NCBI RefSeq assembly: GCF_004168625.1
Contig: NZ_SDWW01000016.1
Coordinates: 1 to 64,000, forward strand
Direction: 5' to 3'
Length of the DNA stretch: 64,000 bases
Origin: Pengzhenrongella frigida
GTDB taxonomy: Bacteria; Actinomycetota; Actinomycetes; Actinomycetales; Cellulomonadaceae
Numbering within the stretch: position 1 is the first letter of the stretch; each line of letters begins with the position of its first letter. Positions 41,845 to 50,190 of this stretch are shown in pieces. The translations under genes were made by a program, and so were the position numbers. The notes beneath the pieces were generated by a model that was not told where the DNA came from, searched no databases, and saw only the letters and a program-made list of their open reading frames with translations.

Positions 41845-42793
41845 ACACCGCCACCTCCGCCAGGTGCGGACGCAGCGCGCGCAGCTCGGGCAGGCGGGCG
41901 GCCACCTCGTCCAGGACCGCCTCGGAGCCCGCGTAGATCCCGTCGGCCCGCGGCCAGTGCACGACGACGTCCGTGAAGCCGAGCGCGGCCGCTCGCTCGG
42001 CCCCTTCCGCCAGCGTCGGATAGGAGTCCAGGGAGTACACCGGCGCCCCGTCGAGGTTGAGGTAGCGGTCGATCGTGCGCGGGTCGCGACCCTCGTCACG
42101 CGCGGCCTCCTCGAACTGCTCGACCATCCGCGCCAGCCCGGCCCACCAGCGCTCCTGCGCCTGACCGGGGCTGAGCTCCTCGAGGTCCTCGCCGGCGAGG
42201 GTCGGCCCGAACGTCGTCCACCCCTCGCCGTACCGGGCGGCGAGCGCCATCGCTCGCGGCCCGTTCGCGGCCACCACGAACGGCACGCGCGGGCTCTGCA
42301 CGCAGCCCGGGTACATCCGCGCCCCGTGCGCCTCGTAGAACTCGCCGACGTGCTCGGTGACCGGATCCGTCAGGAGCCGGTCGAGCAGCGCGGTGAACTC
42401 CGCGAACCGCTGCGTGCGCACGCGCGCCGTCGGCGCCGGGCCCATGACCTCCGCGTCGACGCCGGTTCCCCCGGCCCCGATCCCGAGCAGCAGCCGACCG
42501 TCGCTGATGTCGTCGAGCCCCATCACGTCCTTCGCGAACGGCACCGGGTGGCGGAAGTTGGGGCTCGCGACCCAGGTGCCGAGCTTGATCCGCGTCGTGA
42601 CCGCGGCGGCGGCGGCGAGCAGCGGCACCGTGGCGAACCAGGGCTCGTCCGCGAGCGTGCGCCACGCGAGGTGGTCGTAGGTCCAGGCGTGGTCGAACCC
42701 GTACTCCTCGGCGCGCAGCCACTTCTCTCGCGCGCCGGACCACCGCTCCTGGGGCAGCAGCACGATCCCGAACCGAACTCCGCCATCAGTCAT
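41825..42793 (-). CDS. LLM-class flavin-dependent oxidoreductase
   Basis: 322 aa luciferase-like TIM barrel. VRFGIVLLPQERWSGARE, HAWTYDHLAWRT and LLLGIGAGGTGVDAE fit F420/FMN-dependent LLM enzymes of actinobacteria. Substrate unknown. ATG 42793 probably leaderless. Confidence 0.88.
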   Translation of the reverse strand: MTDGGVRFGIVLLPQERWSGAREKWLRAEEYGFDHAWTYDHLAWRTLADEPWFATVPLLAAAAAVTTRIKLGTWVASPNFRHPVPFAKDVMGLDDISDGRLLLGIGAGGTGVDAEVMGPAPTARVRTQRFAEFTALLDRLLTDPVTEHVGEFYEAHGARMYPGCVQSPRVPFVVAANGPRAMALAARYGEGWTTFGPTLAGEDLEELSPGQAQERWWAGLARMVEQFEEAARDEGRDPRTIDRYLNLDGAPVYSLDSYPTLAEGAERAAALGFTDVVVHWPRADGIYAGSEAVLDEVAARLPELRALRPHLAEVAVSEVAQA

Positions 42794-42799
42794 CCGGCA

Positions 42800-42805
42800 A
42801 AACTA
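42800..42805 (-). promoter_or_regulatory. -10 of leaderless LLM gene
   Basis: TAGTTT (minus strand), 6 bases before ATG 42793. Confidence 0.4.
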
Positions 42806-42830
42806 CCCACCTTCGGGTTCGGCTAGCCGG

Positions 42831-43184
42831 CTAGCCCCAGCCGAGGGCGTGCAGGCGTTCGTCGTCGATGCCGAAGTGATGGGCGATCTCGTGGACGACC
42901 GTGACCAGCACCTCCTCGACCACCTCCGCGCGGGTCTCGCACATCGCGAGCGTCGGTCGGCGGAAGATCGTGATCCGGTCGGGCAGCGCACCCATCGCCC
43001 AGGAGTCGTCCCGCTCGGTCAGCGGCACGCCGTCGTAGACGCCGAGCAGGTCCGGGTCGTCGGCCGGGGGGTCGTCCTCCACGAGCACGACGACGTTGTC
43101 CATCTGCGCCGCCAGCTCGTCCGGGATCTCGTCCAGCGCGTCGCGGACCGCGTCCTCGAAGTCACCGCGCGTCATCGTCACCAC
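42831..43184 (-). CDS. minimal zincin-like metallopeptidase
   Basis: 117 aa. HEIAHHFGID near residue 98 carries HExxH; DNVVVLVEDDP and GPVPLTERD-like stretches match the actinobacterial minimal MMP family (COG3824). Function unknown. GTG 43184 is used because homologues begin with a short MVxM; ATG 43175 is the alternative. Confidence 0.85.
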   Translation of the reverse strand: MVTMTRGDFEDAVRDALDEIPDELAAQMDNVVVLVEDDPPADDPDLLGVYDGVPLTERDDSWAMGALPDRITIFRRPTLAMCETRAEVVEEVLVTVVHEIAHHFGIDDERLHALGWG

Positions 43185-43286
43185 GTGCCCATCCTGCCCT
43201 GCCGGACCCCGCTTTGGATCTCTCGGGAATCTGACCTATGATTTGCGAGGTCTTACGACGCCTGTAGACGTCAGGGCGTTGTTCTA

Positions 43287-43359
43287 GCCCCCATCGTCTA
43301 GCGGCCTAGGACCCCGCCCTTTCACGGCGGTAGCACGGGTTCGAATCCCGTTGGGGGTA
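43287..43359 (+). tRNA. tRNA-Glu (anticodon TTC)
   Basis: 73 bases: GCCCCCA / TGGGGGT acceptor (with a G-U end pair), anticodon stem CCGCC/GGCGG with loop CTTTCAC (anticodon 43321-43323), T-arm CGGG-TTCGAAT-CCCG, discriminator A. Confidence 0.97.
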
Positions 43360-43423
43360 CGTGCACGTCAGCAGTTCGTTTTTGATCAGCAGTTCGATTT
43401 TTACAGGTACCTTGTTCACGCAA

Positions 43424-43497
43424 GGCCCCGTAGCGCAGTTGGTTAGCGCGCCGCCCTGTCACGGCGGAGGTCGCGGGTTCGAGTCCCGTCGGGGTCG
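43424..43497 (+). tRNA. tRNA-Asp (anticodon GTC)
   Basis: 74 bases: GGCCCCG / CGGGGTC acceptor, D-arm GCGC/GCGC, anticodon loop CTGTCAC (anticodon 43458-43460), T-arm GCGGG-TTCGAGT-CCCGT, discriminator G. Confidence 0.97.
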
Positions 43498-43505
43498 CTA
43501 GATTT

Positions 43506-43530
43506 GCGCCCGGCCCACAAGGCCGGGCGC
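43506..43530 (+). terminator. hairpin between tRNA-Asp and tRNA-Phe
   Basis: gcgcccggcc pairs perfectly with ggccgggcgc around CACAA. May end the upstream unit or assist tRNA processing. Confidence 0.6.
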
Positions 43531-43539
43531 AGTCGGTTT

Positions 43540-43615
43540 GGCCATGTAGCTCAGTTGGTAGAGCGTCCGACTGAAAATCGGAAGGTCGGCGGTTCGACCC
43601 CGCCCGTGGCCACCA
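43540..43615 (+). tRNA. tRNA-Phe (anticodon GAA), CCA encoded
   Basis: GGCCATG / CGTGGCC acceptor, anticodon loop CTGAAAA, T-arm GGCGG-TTCGACC-CCGCC, discriminator A at 43612 followed by CCA. Confidence 0.96.
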
Positions 43616-43620
43616 CTTGC

Positions 43621-43648
43621 AGCCCCGTCCGGAACCCCGGGCGGGGCT
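43621..43648 (+). terminator. terminator after tRNA-Phe
   Basis: agccccgtcc pairs with gggcggggct (one G-U) around an eight-base loop. Confidence 0.65.
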
Positions 43649-43759
43649 GATCTCGTCGTCAGGTGCGCGACACCCCCACCGAACACGCCGCACGAGCTGC
43701 CGTGTGCCGACAGACTGGGGTCGCAGAGATCTCGCGATCAGTAGAGGAAGTGGTCTTTC

Positions 43760-44176
43760 GTGGACGACACGCAGTGGACGACGCCAAGCTCCGGTAGCCG
43801 CCCGACCGTGGGCGAGCTGTTCAGCCGGCTGTCGGCGCAGACGTCCGACCTGGTGCGCGCGGAGATCGAGCTCGCGAAGGCCGAGCTCGCCCAGAAGGCC
43901 AAGGCGAGCGGGATCGGGATCGGTCTGTTCGTCGGGGCCGCCGTGCTCGGGTTCTTCGCCCTGGCCGTGCTCATCACGACGGCGATCCTCGCGCTCGCCC
44001 TCGCGGTACCGGCCTGGCTGGCGGCCCTGATCGTCGCGATCGTGCTGCTCCTGGTCGCGGGGCTCCTCGCGCTGGTCGGCAAGCGGTCGCTCGACAGCGC
44101 CTCCGCCACGCCGGGGCGCACGGCCGAGAACGTCAAGCAGGACGTCGATGCGATCAAGAAAGGACTGCGCTCATGA
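43760..44176 (+). CDS. holin-like (PF07332) membrane protein
   Basis: 138 aa. N-terminal amphipathic helix (TSDLVRAEIELAKAELAQKA) and two long membrane helices, matching the PF07332 holin-superfamily proteins common in actinobacteria. Not phage-linked here. GTG 43760 start; four-base overlap with next gene. Confidence 0.8.
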   Translation: MDDTQWTTPSSGSRPTVGELFSRLSAQTSDLVRAEIELAKAELAQKAKASGIGIGLFVGAAVLGFFALAVLITTAILALALAVPAWLAALIVAIVLLLVAGLLALVGKRSLDSASATPGRTAENVKQDVDAIKKGLRS

Positions 44177-44484
44177 CGACGAGCCCCACGCCCGACTCCA
44201 CCGCGAGCCCCGTTCCCCGTTCCACGCCGGACCAGATCGAGGCGCGGCTCGAGCAGAACCGGGCCGACCTCGCCGCGACCATCGACGAGCTGACCGAGCG
44301 GCTCGATCCCCGGGTCCGGGCGACCGAGACCGTCACGCGCGCGAAGCAGGTGCTGCACGACGCCGGCACCGACCCGAGCACGTCGACCGCGGCCCGGGAC
44401 CACGCCCGCAAGCTCCTCGGGATCGGCGCCCTCGGCGTGGCCGGGTTCGTCGCGGTCGTCTCCGCGATCGCCCGCCGCCGCTGA
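44173..44484 (+). CDS. DUF3618 membrane protein
   Basis: 103 aa. TPDQIEARLEQNRADLAATI and DELTERLDPRVRA match DUF3618; one C-terminal membrane helix near 80-98. Commonly encoded beside the holin-like gene, as here (ATGA). Confidence 0.85.
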   Translation: MTTSPTPDSTASPVPRSTPDQIEARLEQNRADLAATIDELTERLDPRVRATETVTRAKQVLHDAGTDPSTSTAARDHARKLLGIGALGVAGFVAVVSAIARRR

Positions 44485-44520
44485 TCAGAGCTTGCTCTGA
44501 TCAGAACCGGCTCTGATCAG
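44481..44520. terminator. TGATCA-based hairpins between convergent genes
   Basis: ctgatcagagc pairs perfectly with gctctgatcag (44481-44504), and a third tctgatcag follows at 44512-44520. The palindrome TGATCA holds the stop codon of both the rightward DUF3618 and the leftward EamA gene. Confidence 0.7.
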
Positions 44521-45449
44521 CCGGCGACGTCCGCGGCGGCGGCAGTCACCGGCCGCGCGAGCCGCGGTCGCCGTCGGGCAGCGCCCCACTGCGTGAGGGC
44601 GACGCCGGCGAGCACGACGACGCCGCCGACCGGCTCGTACCAGTGCAGGTCCTCGTGCAGCACCAGGACACCGAGAGTCGTCGAGACCAGCGGGATGACG
44701 TACGTGACGCTCGCGGTCACGGTGGCGCCCGCGAGTTCCATCACGCGCCAGTACAGAAGGAACGCGAGCCCGGTGCCCCCCAGCCCGAGCGCGGCGAGCG
44801 CGAGCGCCGGTCCGGCGGCGACCGGGGCCACCAGAGGTGAGGTGAGCGCGAACGGCGCGAGCAGCACGGTGCCGACCGCGAGCTGCACGGCGGGCAACGT
44901 GACCGGCGACAGCCCGACCCCGGTCAGCCGACGTCGGCTCCACGCGTTGCCGAAGCCGTAGCAGAGCGTCGCGCCGACGAGCATGAGACCGCCGAGCAGG
45001 TCGATCGCCCCCGGGTTCCAGACCCCGAGGAGCACCGCGATCCCCGCGAAGCCCGCGGCGATGCCGACGAGCTGGACCCGGTCGGGCCGCTCGTGCGGCA
45101 CGAGGATCGCCACGAACATGGCGGTGAACAGCGGCGTCGTCGCGTTCACGAGCCCGGCGAGCACGGAGCTGACCCGCTGCTCGGCCAGGGCGAAGAGCAC
45201 GAACGGCCCCGCGGTCATCACCGCGCCCACGATCACGAGGTCACCGAGCCGGGCGCGCGGGATCGACGCGCGCTCCCGCCGCGCCACCAGGATCACCACG
45301 AGCAGCGCGAACCCGATCACGATCCGCCCGAACGCCACCTGGGTCGGCGCGAACGACCGCAGCGCGATCGCGATGAACAGGAAGCTGCAGCCCCACAGCA
45401 GCGCCAGGACGAGATAGGGGCCGAGCCAGCCCCGGGGACTGCCCGTCAC
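44517..45449 (-). CDS. EamA/RhaT-type exporter
   Basis: 310 aa, ten hydrophobic helices in two EamA halves (YLVLALLWGCSFLFIAIAL; LLGGLMLVGATLCYGFGNAW). Metabolite exporter of unknown substrate. GTG 45449 overlaps the ogt stop (GTGA), so it is the third gene of the repair operon; in-frame sequence upstream of it lies inside ogt. Confidence 0.85.
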   Translation of the reverse strand: MTGSPRGWLGPYLVLALLWGCSFLFIAIALRSFAPTQVAFGRIVIGFALLVVILVARRERASIPRARLGDLVIVGAVMTAGPFVLFALAEQRVSSVLAGLVNATTPLFTAMFVAILVPHERPDRVQLVGIAAGFAGIAVLLGVWNPGAIDLLGGLMLVGATLCYGFGNAWSRRRLTGVGLSPVTLPAVQLAVGTVLLAPFALTSPLVAPVAAGPALALAALGLGGTGLAFLLYWRVMELAGATVTASVTYVIPLVSTTLGVLVLHEDLHWYEPVGGVVVLAGVALTQWGAARRRPRLARPVTAAAADVAG

Positions 45450-46114
45450 CGAGAGCCGCTCGCGACGGGCGCAGCGGACAGGACGGGCGTGCTCACGGCG
45501 GGCGTGGTCACGGCGGCGGGCGTGGCCGACACGACGGGCGCCGGGGTCGGCGCAGGTGCCGCGGCAGGGCTCTCGTGGCCGACGACGGCGCCCTCGTGGG
45601 CCAGCAGCGCCCGCTTGGTCCCGAGCCCGTACAGGTACCCGCCGAGGCCCCCGCCGGTGCGCAGCACCCGATGGCACGGGACGAACGGCGCGAGCCGGTT
45701 GCGCGCGCACGCACTGCCCGCCGCACGCACGGCCGCGGGCCGTCCGGCCGACGCGGCGAGCTCGGCGTACGACGCCGTCTGCCCGGCCGGGATCGCCCGC
45801 ATCGCGGTCCAGACCGCCTGGAAGAACGGCCCGCCCGGCTGCTCGGCGGCGATCGTGTCCAGAGCGTGCACGTCGCCCGCGACGTAGCGCTGCACGGCCT
45901 CGACGACGTCGGCCATCGCCGGGTCGGCGGTCGCCTGCGCGAGACTCAGCGTGCGCACCCCCCGCGCGCGCAGCTCGGCCGGGAGCCGGTCGACCGTGCG
46001 GTCGACGGACTCGAAGCCCGCGCCGCGCACGACGGCGTCCTCGGGGGAGACGACGAAGGCGAGGGGTCCGGCCGGGGTCGGCACGGCAGTGGCGGTCAAC
46101 GGCGTGGTGTTCAT
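45446..46114 (-). CDS. ogt: methylated-DNA-protein cysteine methyltransferase
   Basis: 222 aa. Active-site PCHRV with the acceptor Cys, preceded by ASYAELAASAGRPAAVRAAG. Removes alkyl groups from O6-guanine. The last ~40 residues are an Ala/Pro/Val/Thr-rich low-complexity tail not found in the standard enzyme. GGAGCTCCCG before ATG 46114. Confidence 0.92.
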   Translation of the reverse strand: MNTTPLTATAVPTPAGPLAFVVSPEDAVVRGAGFESVDRTVDRLPAELRARGVRTLSLAQATADPAMADVVEAVQRYVAGDVHALDTIAAEQPGGPFFQAVWTAMRAIPAGQTASYAELAASAGRPAAVRAAGSACARNRLAPFVPCHRVLRTGGGLGGYLYGLGTKRALLAHEGAVVGHESPAAAPAPTPAPVVSATPAAVTTPAVSTPVLSAAPVASGSR

Positions 46115-46216
46115 CGGGAGCTCCGGTTGAGGGGGACGGCGGTGCGGCGGCCGCTCAGGGACATCCTCCCCCGCCGCCAGCCGCCCCCGCTCGCGGGTTT
46201 CGGACGCAGCGCCGAC

Positions 46217-47785
46217 CTATCCGCTCGGTCTGGTGCGGACGGACCAGGCGGACCAGGCGGACCAGAGATGCTGGGCCGCATACCCGCGCCACGGACGCCA
46301 GGGCGCCGCGCTGGCCGTCGCCGCCCCGATGTCGACCGGTCGCCCGGCCCCGCCCGGCAGCTCGGCGAGGGCCTTGCGCAGCACCAGGTCCCCGGCGGGG
46401 AAGACGTCGGGGTCCCCCAGCGCCCGCAGCGCGATGTAGTCGGCGGTCCACGGTCCGATGCCGGGCAGGGCCAGGAGCCCCGCCCGGACGGCCCCGCGGT
46501 CGGCGTCCGGCGTCAGCGGCAGCCCCTCGGCGACGGCCTCCGCGAGCCGGGCCAGGGTCACGGCCCGCGCACCGGTCAGACCGATCTCCCGCAGCCGGTC
46601 GGGACCGGCCGAGGCGAGCACCGCGGCGGTCGGGAACAGGGACAGCCCGGCGCGGTCGGCTCCGTGCGGGTCGAGCCAGCTGGCGCCGTGCAGCGCGACC
46701 AGCCGCGCGGCGAGCGTGCGGGCGCCCGCGACGGACACCTGCTGGCCCAGCACGGCTCGCACCGCCAGCTCGAACGGGTCGGTCGTCCCCGGGATGCGCA
46801 GGCCGGGCCGCGCTGCGACCAGCGGCGCGAGAACGGGATCGGCACCGAGCGCGTCGTCGACCAGCCGGGGGTCGCAGTCGAGGTCGAGCCAGCGACGCAG
46901 GCGGGTCACGACCCCCGCGAGGTCCGTCAGGTCCGCCAGCTGGAGCCGCGCCAGGATCTTGCCCGGGCCCTCGAACGAGACCGTGACCAGGGCCGGGCCA
47001 CCCGGAGCGCCGAGCAGCTTCGTGATCGCCGTCGTGCCCTCCACCCGCTCCAGCCCGGCGATCGCCCGCCCGGCGGTGTGCGCGAACCAGCTCGCCGCGT
47101 CGTACGGCTCGAGATGACGCAGGCGCAGCGTGAGCACGGCGCCGGCAACGGCCGTGCGGTCCGCCGTGCCCCGGGCGCTGCGTCCTGTCCCGCGGGCGGT
47201 CGCCGGATCGCGACGCAAGGTCGACGGCGGCGCCCCGAACTCCGTCCGCATGACGTCGTTGAACTGCCGCAGGCTTGCAAAACCCGCCGCGAACGCGACG
47301 TCGACCATCGACAGCTCCGTCTGATCGAGCAGCATCCGGGCGAGCTGTGCGCGCCGCGTGCGTGCGAGCTGGAGGGGAGAGGCGCCGATCTCCGCGACGA
47401 GGACCCGGTGCAGGTGCCGCGGGCTCACGTGCAGCCGGGTCGCCAGGCCCTCGACGCCGTCGGTGTCGACGGCGCCGTCGCCGATCGCCCGCAGCGCACG
47501 CGCCGCGAGGTCGCCGCGGCTGTCCCAGTCGCGTGACCCCGGCAACGAGTCGGGCCGGCAGCGGCGGCAGGCGCGGAAGCCGGCGGCCACGGCCGCGGCG
47601 GCCGCGGGGTAGAACCGACAGTTCTCCGGCAGCGGTGTCCGGGCCGGGCAGGACGGCCGGCAGTAGATCCCCGTGGACAGCACCCCGACGAAGAGGCGTC
47701 CGTCGAACCTCGGGTCGCGCCCGCTGATCGCGCGATAGGCGGCGTGCGGGTCGGGCCAGCCGACCGGGAGGGGGTGCGCGTTCAC
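46217..47785 (-). CDS. Ada-AlkA fusion (sensor and 3-methyladenine glycosylase)
   Basis: 522 aa. Ada N-terminal zinc domain with VGVLSTGIYCRPSCPA and CRRCRP, which takes methyl groups from phosphotriesters; AraC-type HTH (residues about 110-190); AlkA glycosylase with HhH LPGIGPWTADYIALRALGD and the catalytic Asp of that block. Couples sensing of alkylation to base removal. The methyl-guanine (Ogt) function is on the next gene rather than in the fusion. Confidence 0.92.
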   Translation of the reverse strand: MNAHPLPVGWPDPHAAYRAISGRDPRFDGRLFVGVLSTGIYCRPSCPARTPLPENCRFYPAAAAAVAAGFRACRRCRPDSLPGSRDWDSRGDLAARALRAIGDGAVDTDGVEGLATRLHVSPRHLHRVLVAEIGASPLQLARTRRAQLARMLLDQTELSMVDVAFAAGFASLRQFNDVMRTEFGAPPSTLRRDPATARGTGRSARGTADRTAVAGAVLTLRLRHLEPYDAASWFAHTAGRAIAGLERVEGTTAITKLLGAPGGPALVTVSFEGPGKILARLQLADLTDLAGVVTRLRRWLDLDCDPRLVDDALGADPVLAPLVAARPGLRIPGTTDPFELAVRAVLGQQVSVAGARTLAARLVALHGASWLDPHGADRAGLSLFPTAAVLASAGPDRLREIGLTGARAVTLARLAEAVAEGLPLTPDADRGAVRAGLLALPGIGPWTADYIALRALGDPDVFPAGDLVLRKALAELPGGAGRPVDIGAATASAAPWRPWRGYAAQHLWSAWSAWSVRTRPSG

Positions 47786-47959
47786 GCACCAAGTCTGCGG
47801 CCGGCCGGGTGCTCCGGCTAGCGGCTTTCGGACACGGCGGGCGTCCGACCGATCCTTCTCAGACCTCGATGTCTGGCGTCGGTGCAGCGGACGCGAACAC
47901 GTCCGGGTGCATCGGGGAGATCAGGCAGGTCAGTCTGAGCAGGATCGGTCGGCCGCAGG

Positions 47960-48169
47960 TCAGGCCTCGGTCGGGCGCTGCTGCGGGATGCCGTTGAGAA
48001 GGTTGCGGACCTCGACCTCGTGGTAGCGGCGGTGGCCGCCCAGCGTACGGATCGAGGAGAGCTTGCCGGCCTTGGCCCAGCGCGTGACCGTCTTGGGGTC
48101 GACGCGGAAGAGGGTCGCAACTTCCGAGGGGGTGAGCAGAGACTCGGAGTCGGCGGCAGGGGTCGGCAT
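47960..48169 (-). CDS. bldC: BldC-type MerR-like regulator
   Basis: 69 aa. LTPSEVATLFRVDPKTVTRW followed by GHRRYHEVEVRNLL, nearly the canonical BldC winged HTH. In Streptomyces it binds head-to-tail direct repeats and controls development. GGAGGAAC lies 5 bases before ATG 48169. Confidence 0.92.
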   Translation of the reverse strand: MPTPAADSESLLTPSEVATLFRVDPKTVTRWAKAGKLSSIRTLGGHRRYHEVEVRNLLNGIPQQRPTEA

Positions 48170-48764
48170 GGTGTTCCTCCAGATGGGCGGAGCGGAATCG
48201 ATCGGGTAGAAAACTTGCAGTCAACCGGCGCCCCGGCAGATCCGGGATCTTCGCCCGGAGGAAAAGTGATACCTACAGGTGTACCAAATCAACCGATCTC
48301 AGGCGGGAGGGCTTTGGTCCTAGACCCGAGACCCGGCATCCGTCCGCCTGCTGGACAGGGCCGATAAAACGTACCTTACTGGGGCGAAGGGGTGAAGTTC
48401 GGGGTTCGACCACCAAACAGAGCAAAACTCTCTTCACCCGAACGCCGTTCGCTGGCGGCTGAAAGTTGTCCACCATGCGAGATACCTCGAACTCGAGGTA
48501 CCACTCATCAGTTGCCGGGCGCGCCCGTCGGCTGATCCCGGCCCTGCTCCTGGGTGTCCGCGCAGCCCTCGTGGTGGTCTGCGACACCGTCGACCAGCCG
48601 ACGCGGGCGCCCCTGCGGGCCCGGCGGGACCTGCGCGTCCGGAGAGTGGTCGGAATGCCTGAGGACCATGTAAAGTTCACCAGGAACAGACATTTATCCA
48701 GCACCCCGGGGCCGCGCGTGTACGCACGAGCCAGCCCCGCTTCTACGTTAAGGGGGTCGGTGCC
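48170..48764. other. intergenic region between bldC and DUF3073
   Basis: About 595 bases with AT-richer pockets. It holds a TTGACT at 48225-48220 on the minus strand (possible bldC -35) and an inverted repeat GGTGAAG...CTTCACC (about 48391-48439). Two overlapping small frames on opposite strands were not convincing. The gene-poor length and structure fit complex regulation of bldC. Confidence 0.4.
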
Positions 48765-48974
48765 ATGGGGCGCGGCCGTCAGAAGGCAAAGCAGACGAAG
48801 GTTGCCCGGGACCTGAAGTACTACAGTCCCGACACCAACTACCGAGCTCTCGAGCAGGAGCTCACGTCGCCAGGCCAAACGGATCTAGCGACGGGTATCC
48901 GGAGGCCTCCGGCAGACTCGAACGACGAGGTCGACCCGGACACGTACACCCGATGGGCCACGGACGACCGGTGA
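48765..48974 (+). CDS. DUF3073 protein
   Basis: 69 aa, highly charged: GRGRQKAKQTKVARDLKYYS matches DUF3073, an actinobacterial family of unknown function. AAGGGGG upstream. Convergent with purM; two hairpins separate them. Confidence 0.88.
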   Translation: MGRGRQKAKQTKVARDLKYYSPDTNYRALEQELTSPGQTDLATGIRRPPADSNDEVDPDTYTRWATDDR

Positions 48975-48980
48975 TGCCTT

Positions 48981-49005
48981 CCCGGGTCGCCTCGCGCGAC
49001 CCGGG
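48981..49005 (+). terminator. hairpin after DUF3073
   Basis: cccgggtcgc pairs with gcgacccggg around CTCGC. Confidence 0.7.
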
Positions 49006-49018
49006 TGCACGGCCCTTG

Positions 49019-49045
49019 ACGACCCGGCCACAGCGGCCGGGTCGT
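49019..49045. terminator. hairpin at the purM end
   Basis: acgacccggcc pairs with ggccgggtcgt around ACAGC, followed by TTCTC. Lies directly beside the purM stop. Confidence 0.75.
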
Positions 49046-49047
49046 TC

Positions 49048-50190
49048 TCACGTGGTCCGGTAGGCGCCGGTCATCCGCACGGCACCGCCGTGCACCCCCT
49101 TGGTGCCACGCACGATGTCCTGCCCCGCGGCGCCGTCGTCGGCCCCGATGGTCCCCAGCACCCAGGCGGGCAGCCCGCACGCCGCCAGGTGCCGCAGCGC
49201 CGCATCGACGCCGTCGGGCCCGACCACGGCGACCATGCCCACGCCCAGGTTCAGGGTTGCCTCGAGGTCGCTCCACGGGACGCCGCCCAGACCTCGCACG
49301 ACGTCGAAGATCGCCGGCACGGTCCAGGTCGAGCGGTCCACCGTTGCGGCCAGGCCCACCGGGAGCACGCGCGCGAGGTTCGCCGCCAGACCGCCGCCGG
49401 TGATGTGGCTGTAGGCGTGGACCTGCGCGGATGCGTCCTGCGCGAGCGAGAGCAGGTCCGCGGAGTACACGCGGGTCGGCACCAGGAGCTCCTCGCCGAG
49501 CGTCCGCCCGAACTCGGGGACGTCCCGGTCGAGCTTCCAGCCGGCGACCTCGATGACCTTGCGCACGAGCGAGAAGCCGTTGGAGTGCAGCCCGGACGAG
49601 GCGATGGCGAGCACGACGTCGCCGTCGTGCACCTTGGCCGGGCCGAGCAGGTCCGCCGCCTCGACGACGCCGACCGCTGCACCGGCGACGTCGTACTCGT
49701 CCGGGCCCAGCAGGCCGGGGTGCTCCGCGGTCTCGCCACCGACGAGGGCGACCCCCGCGACCTCGCAGGCCGCCGCGATCCCCCGCACGATGTCGGCGAT
49801 CCGCTCCGGGACCACCCGGCCGCACGCGATGTAGTCGGTCATGACGAGCGGCTTCGCACCGCACACCACGACGTCGTCGACGACCATGCCGACGAGGTCG
49901 AAGCCGATCGTGTCGTGGATGTCGAGCGCCTGCGCGATCGCGACCTTGGTGCCGACGCCGTCCGTGGACGACGCCAGCAGCGGCCGGTCGTACGACTTGA
50001 GCGCACTCGCGTCGAAGAGCCCCGCGAAGCCACCGGCTCCGCCGAGCACCTGCGGACCGTGCGTGCGCGCCACCGCGGCCTTCATCAGCTCGACGGCGCG
50101 GTCGCCTGCGGCGGTGTCCACGCCTGCGGCGGCGTAGGTGAGGCCTTCAGAAGCGAGCGGGGTGACGGCGTCGGGCATCGCGGCGCTCAC
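49048..50190 (-). CDS. purM: phosphoribosylformylglycinamidine cyclo-ligase
   Basis: 380 aa. FGAR to AIR ring-closure step of purine synthesis. LASSTDGVGTKVAIAQALD, GGETAEHPG and HITGGGLAANLARVLP are signature blocks. GTG 50190 overlaps the purF stop by four bases, so it is chosen over ATG 50178. Confidence 0.94.
   Translation of the reverse strand: MSAAMPDAVTPLASEGLTYAAAGVDTAAGDRAVELMKAAVARTHGPQVLGGAGGFAGLFDASALKSYDRPLLASSTDGVGTKVAIAQALDIHDTIGFDLVGMVVDDVVVCGAKPLVMTDYIACGRVVPERIADIVRGIAAACEVAGVALVGGETAEHPGLLGPDEYDVAGAAVGVVEAADLLGPAKVHDGDVVLAIASSGLHSNGFSLVRKVIEVAGWKLDRDVPEFGRTLGEELLVPTRVYSADLLSLAQDASAQVHAYSHITGGGLAANLARVLPVGLAATVDRSTWTVPAIFDVVRGLGGVPWSDLEATLNLGVGMVAVVGPDGVDAALRHLAACGLPAWVLGTIGADDGAAGQDIVRGTKGVHGGAVRMTGAYRTT

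Noticed and set aside
48466-48816. A 116-codon plus-strand frame and a 61-codon minus-strand frame in the bldC-DUF3073 gap.
   Set aside because: Each overlaps the other, lacks a family, and the plus frame runs into DUF3073; treated as intergenic.
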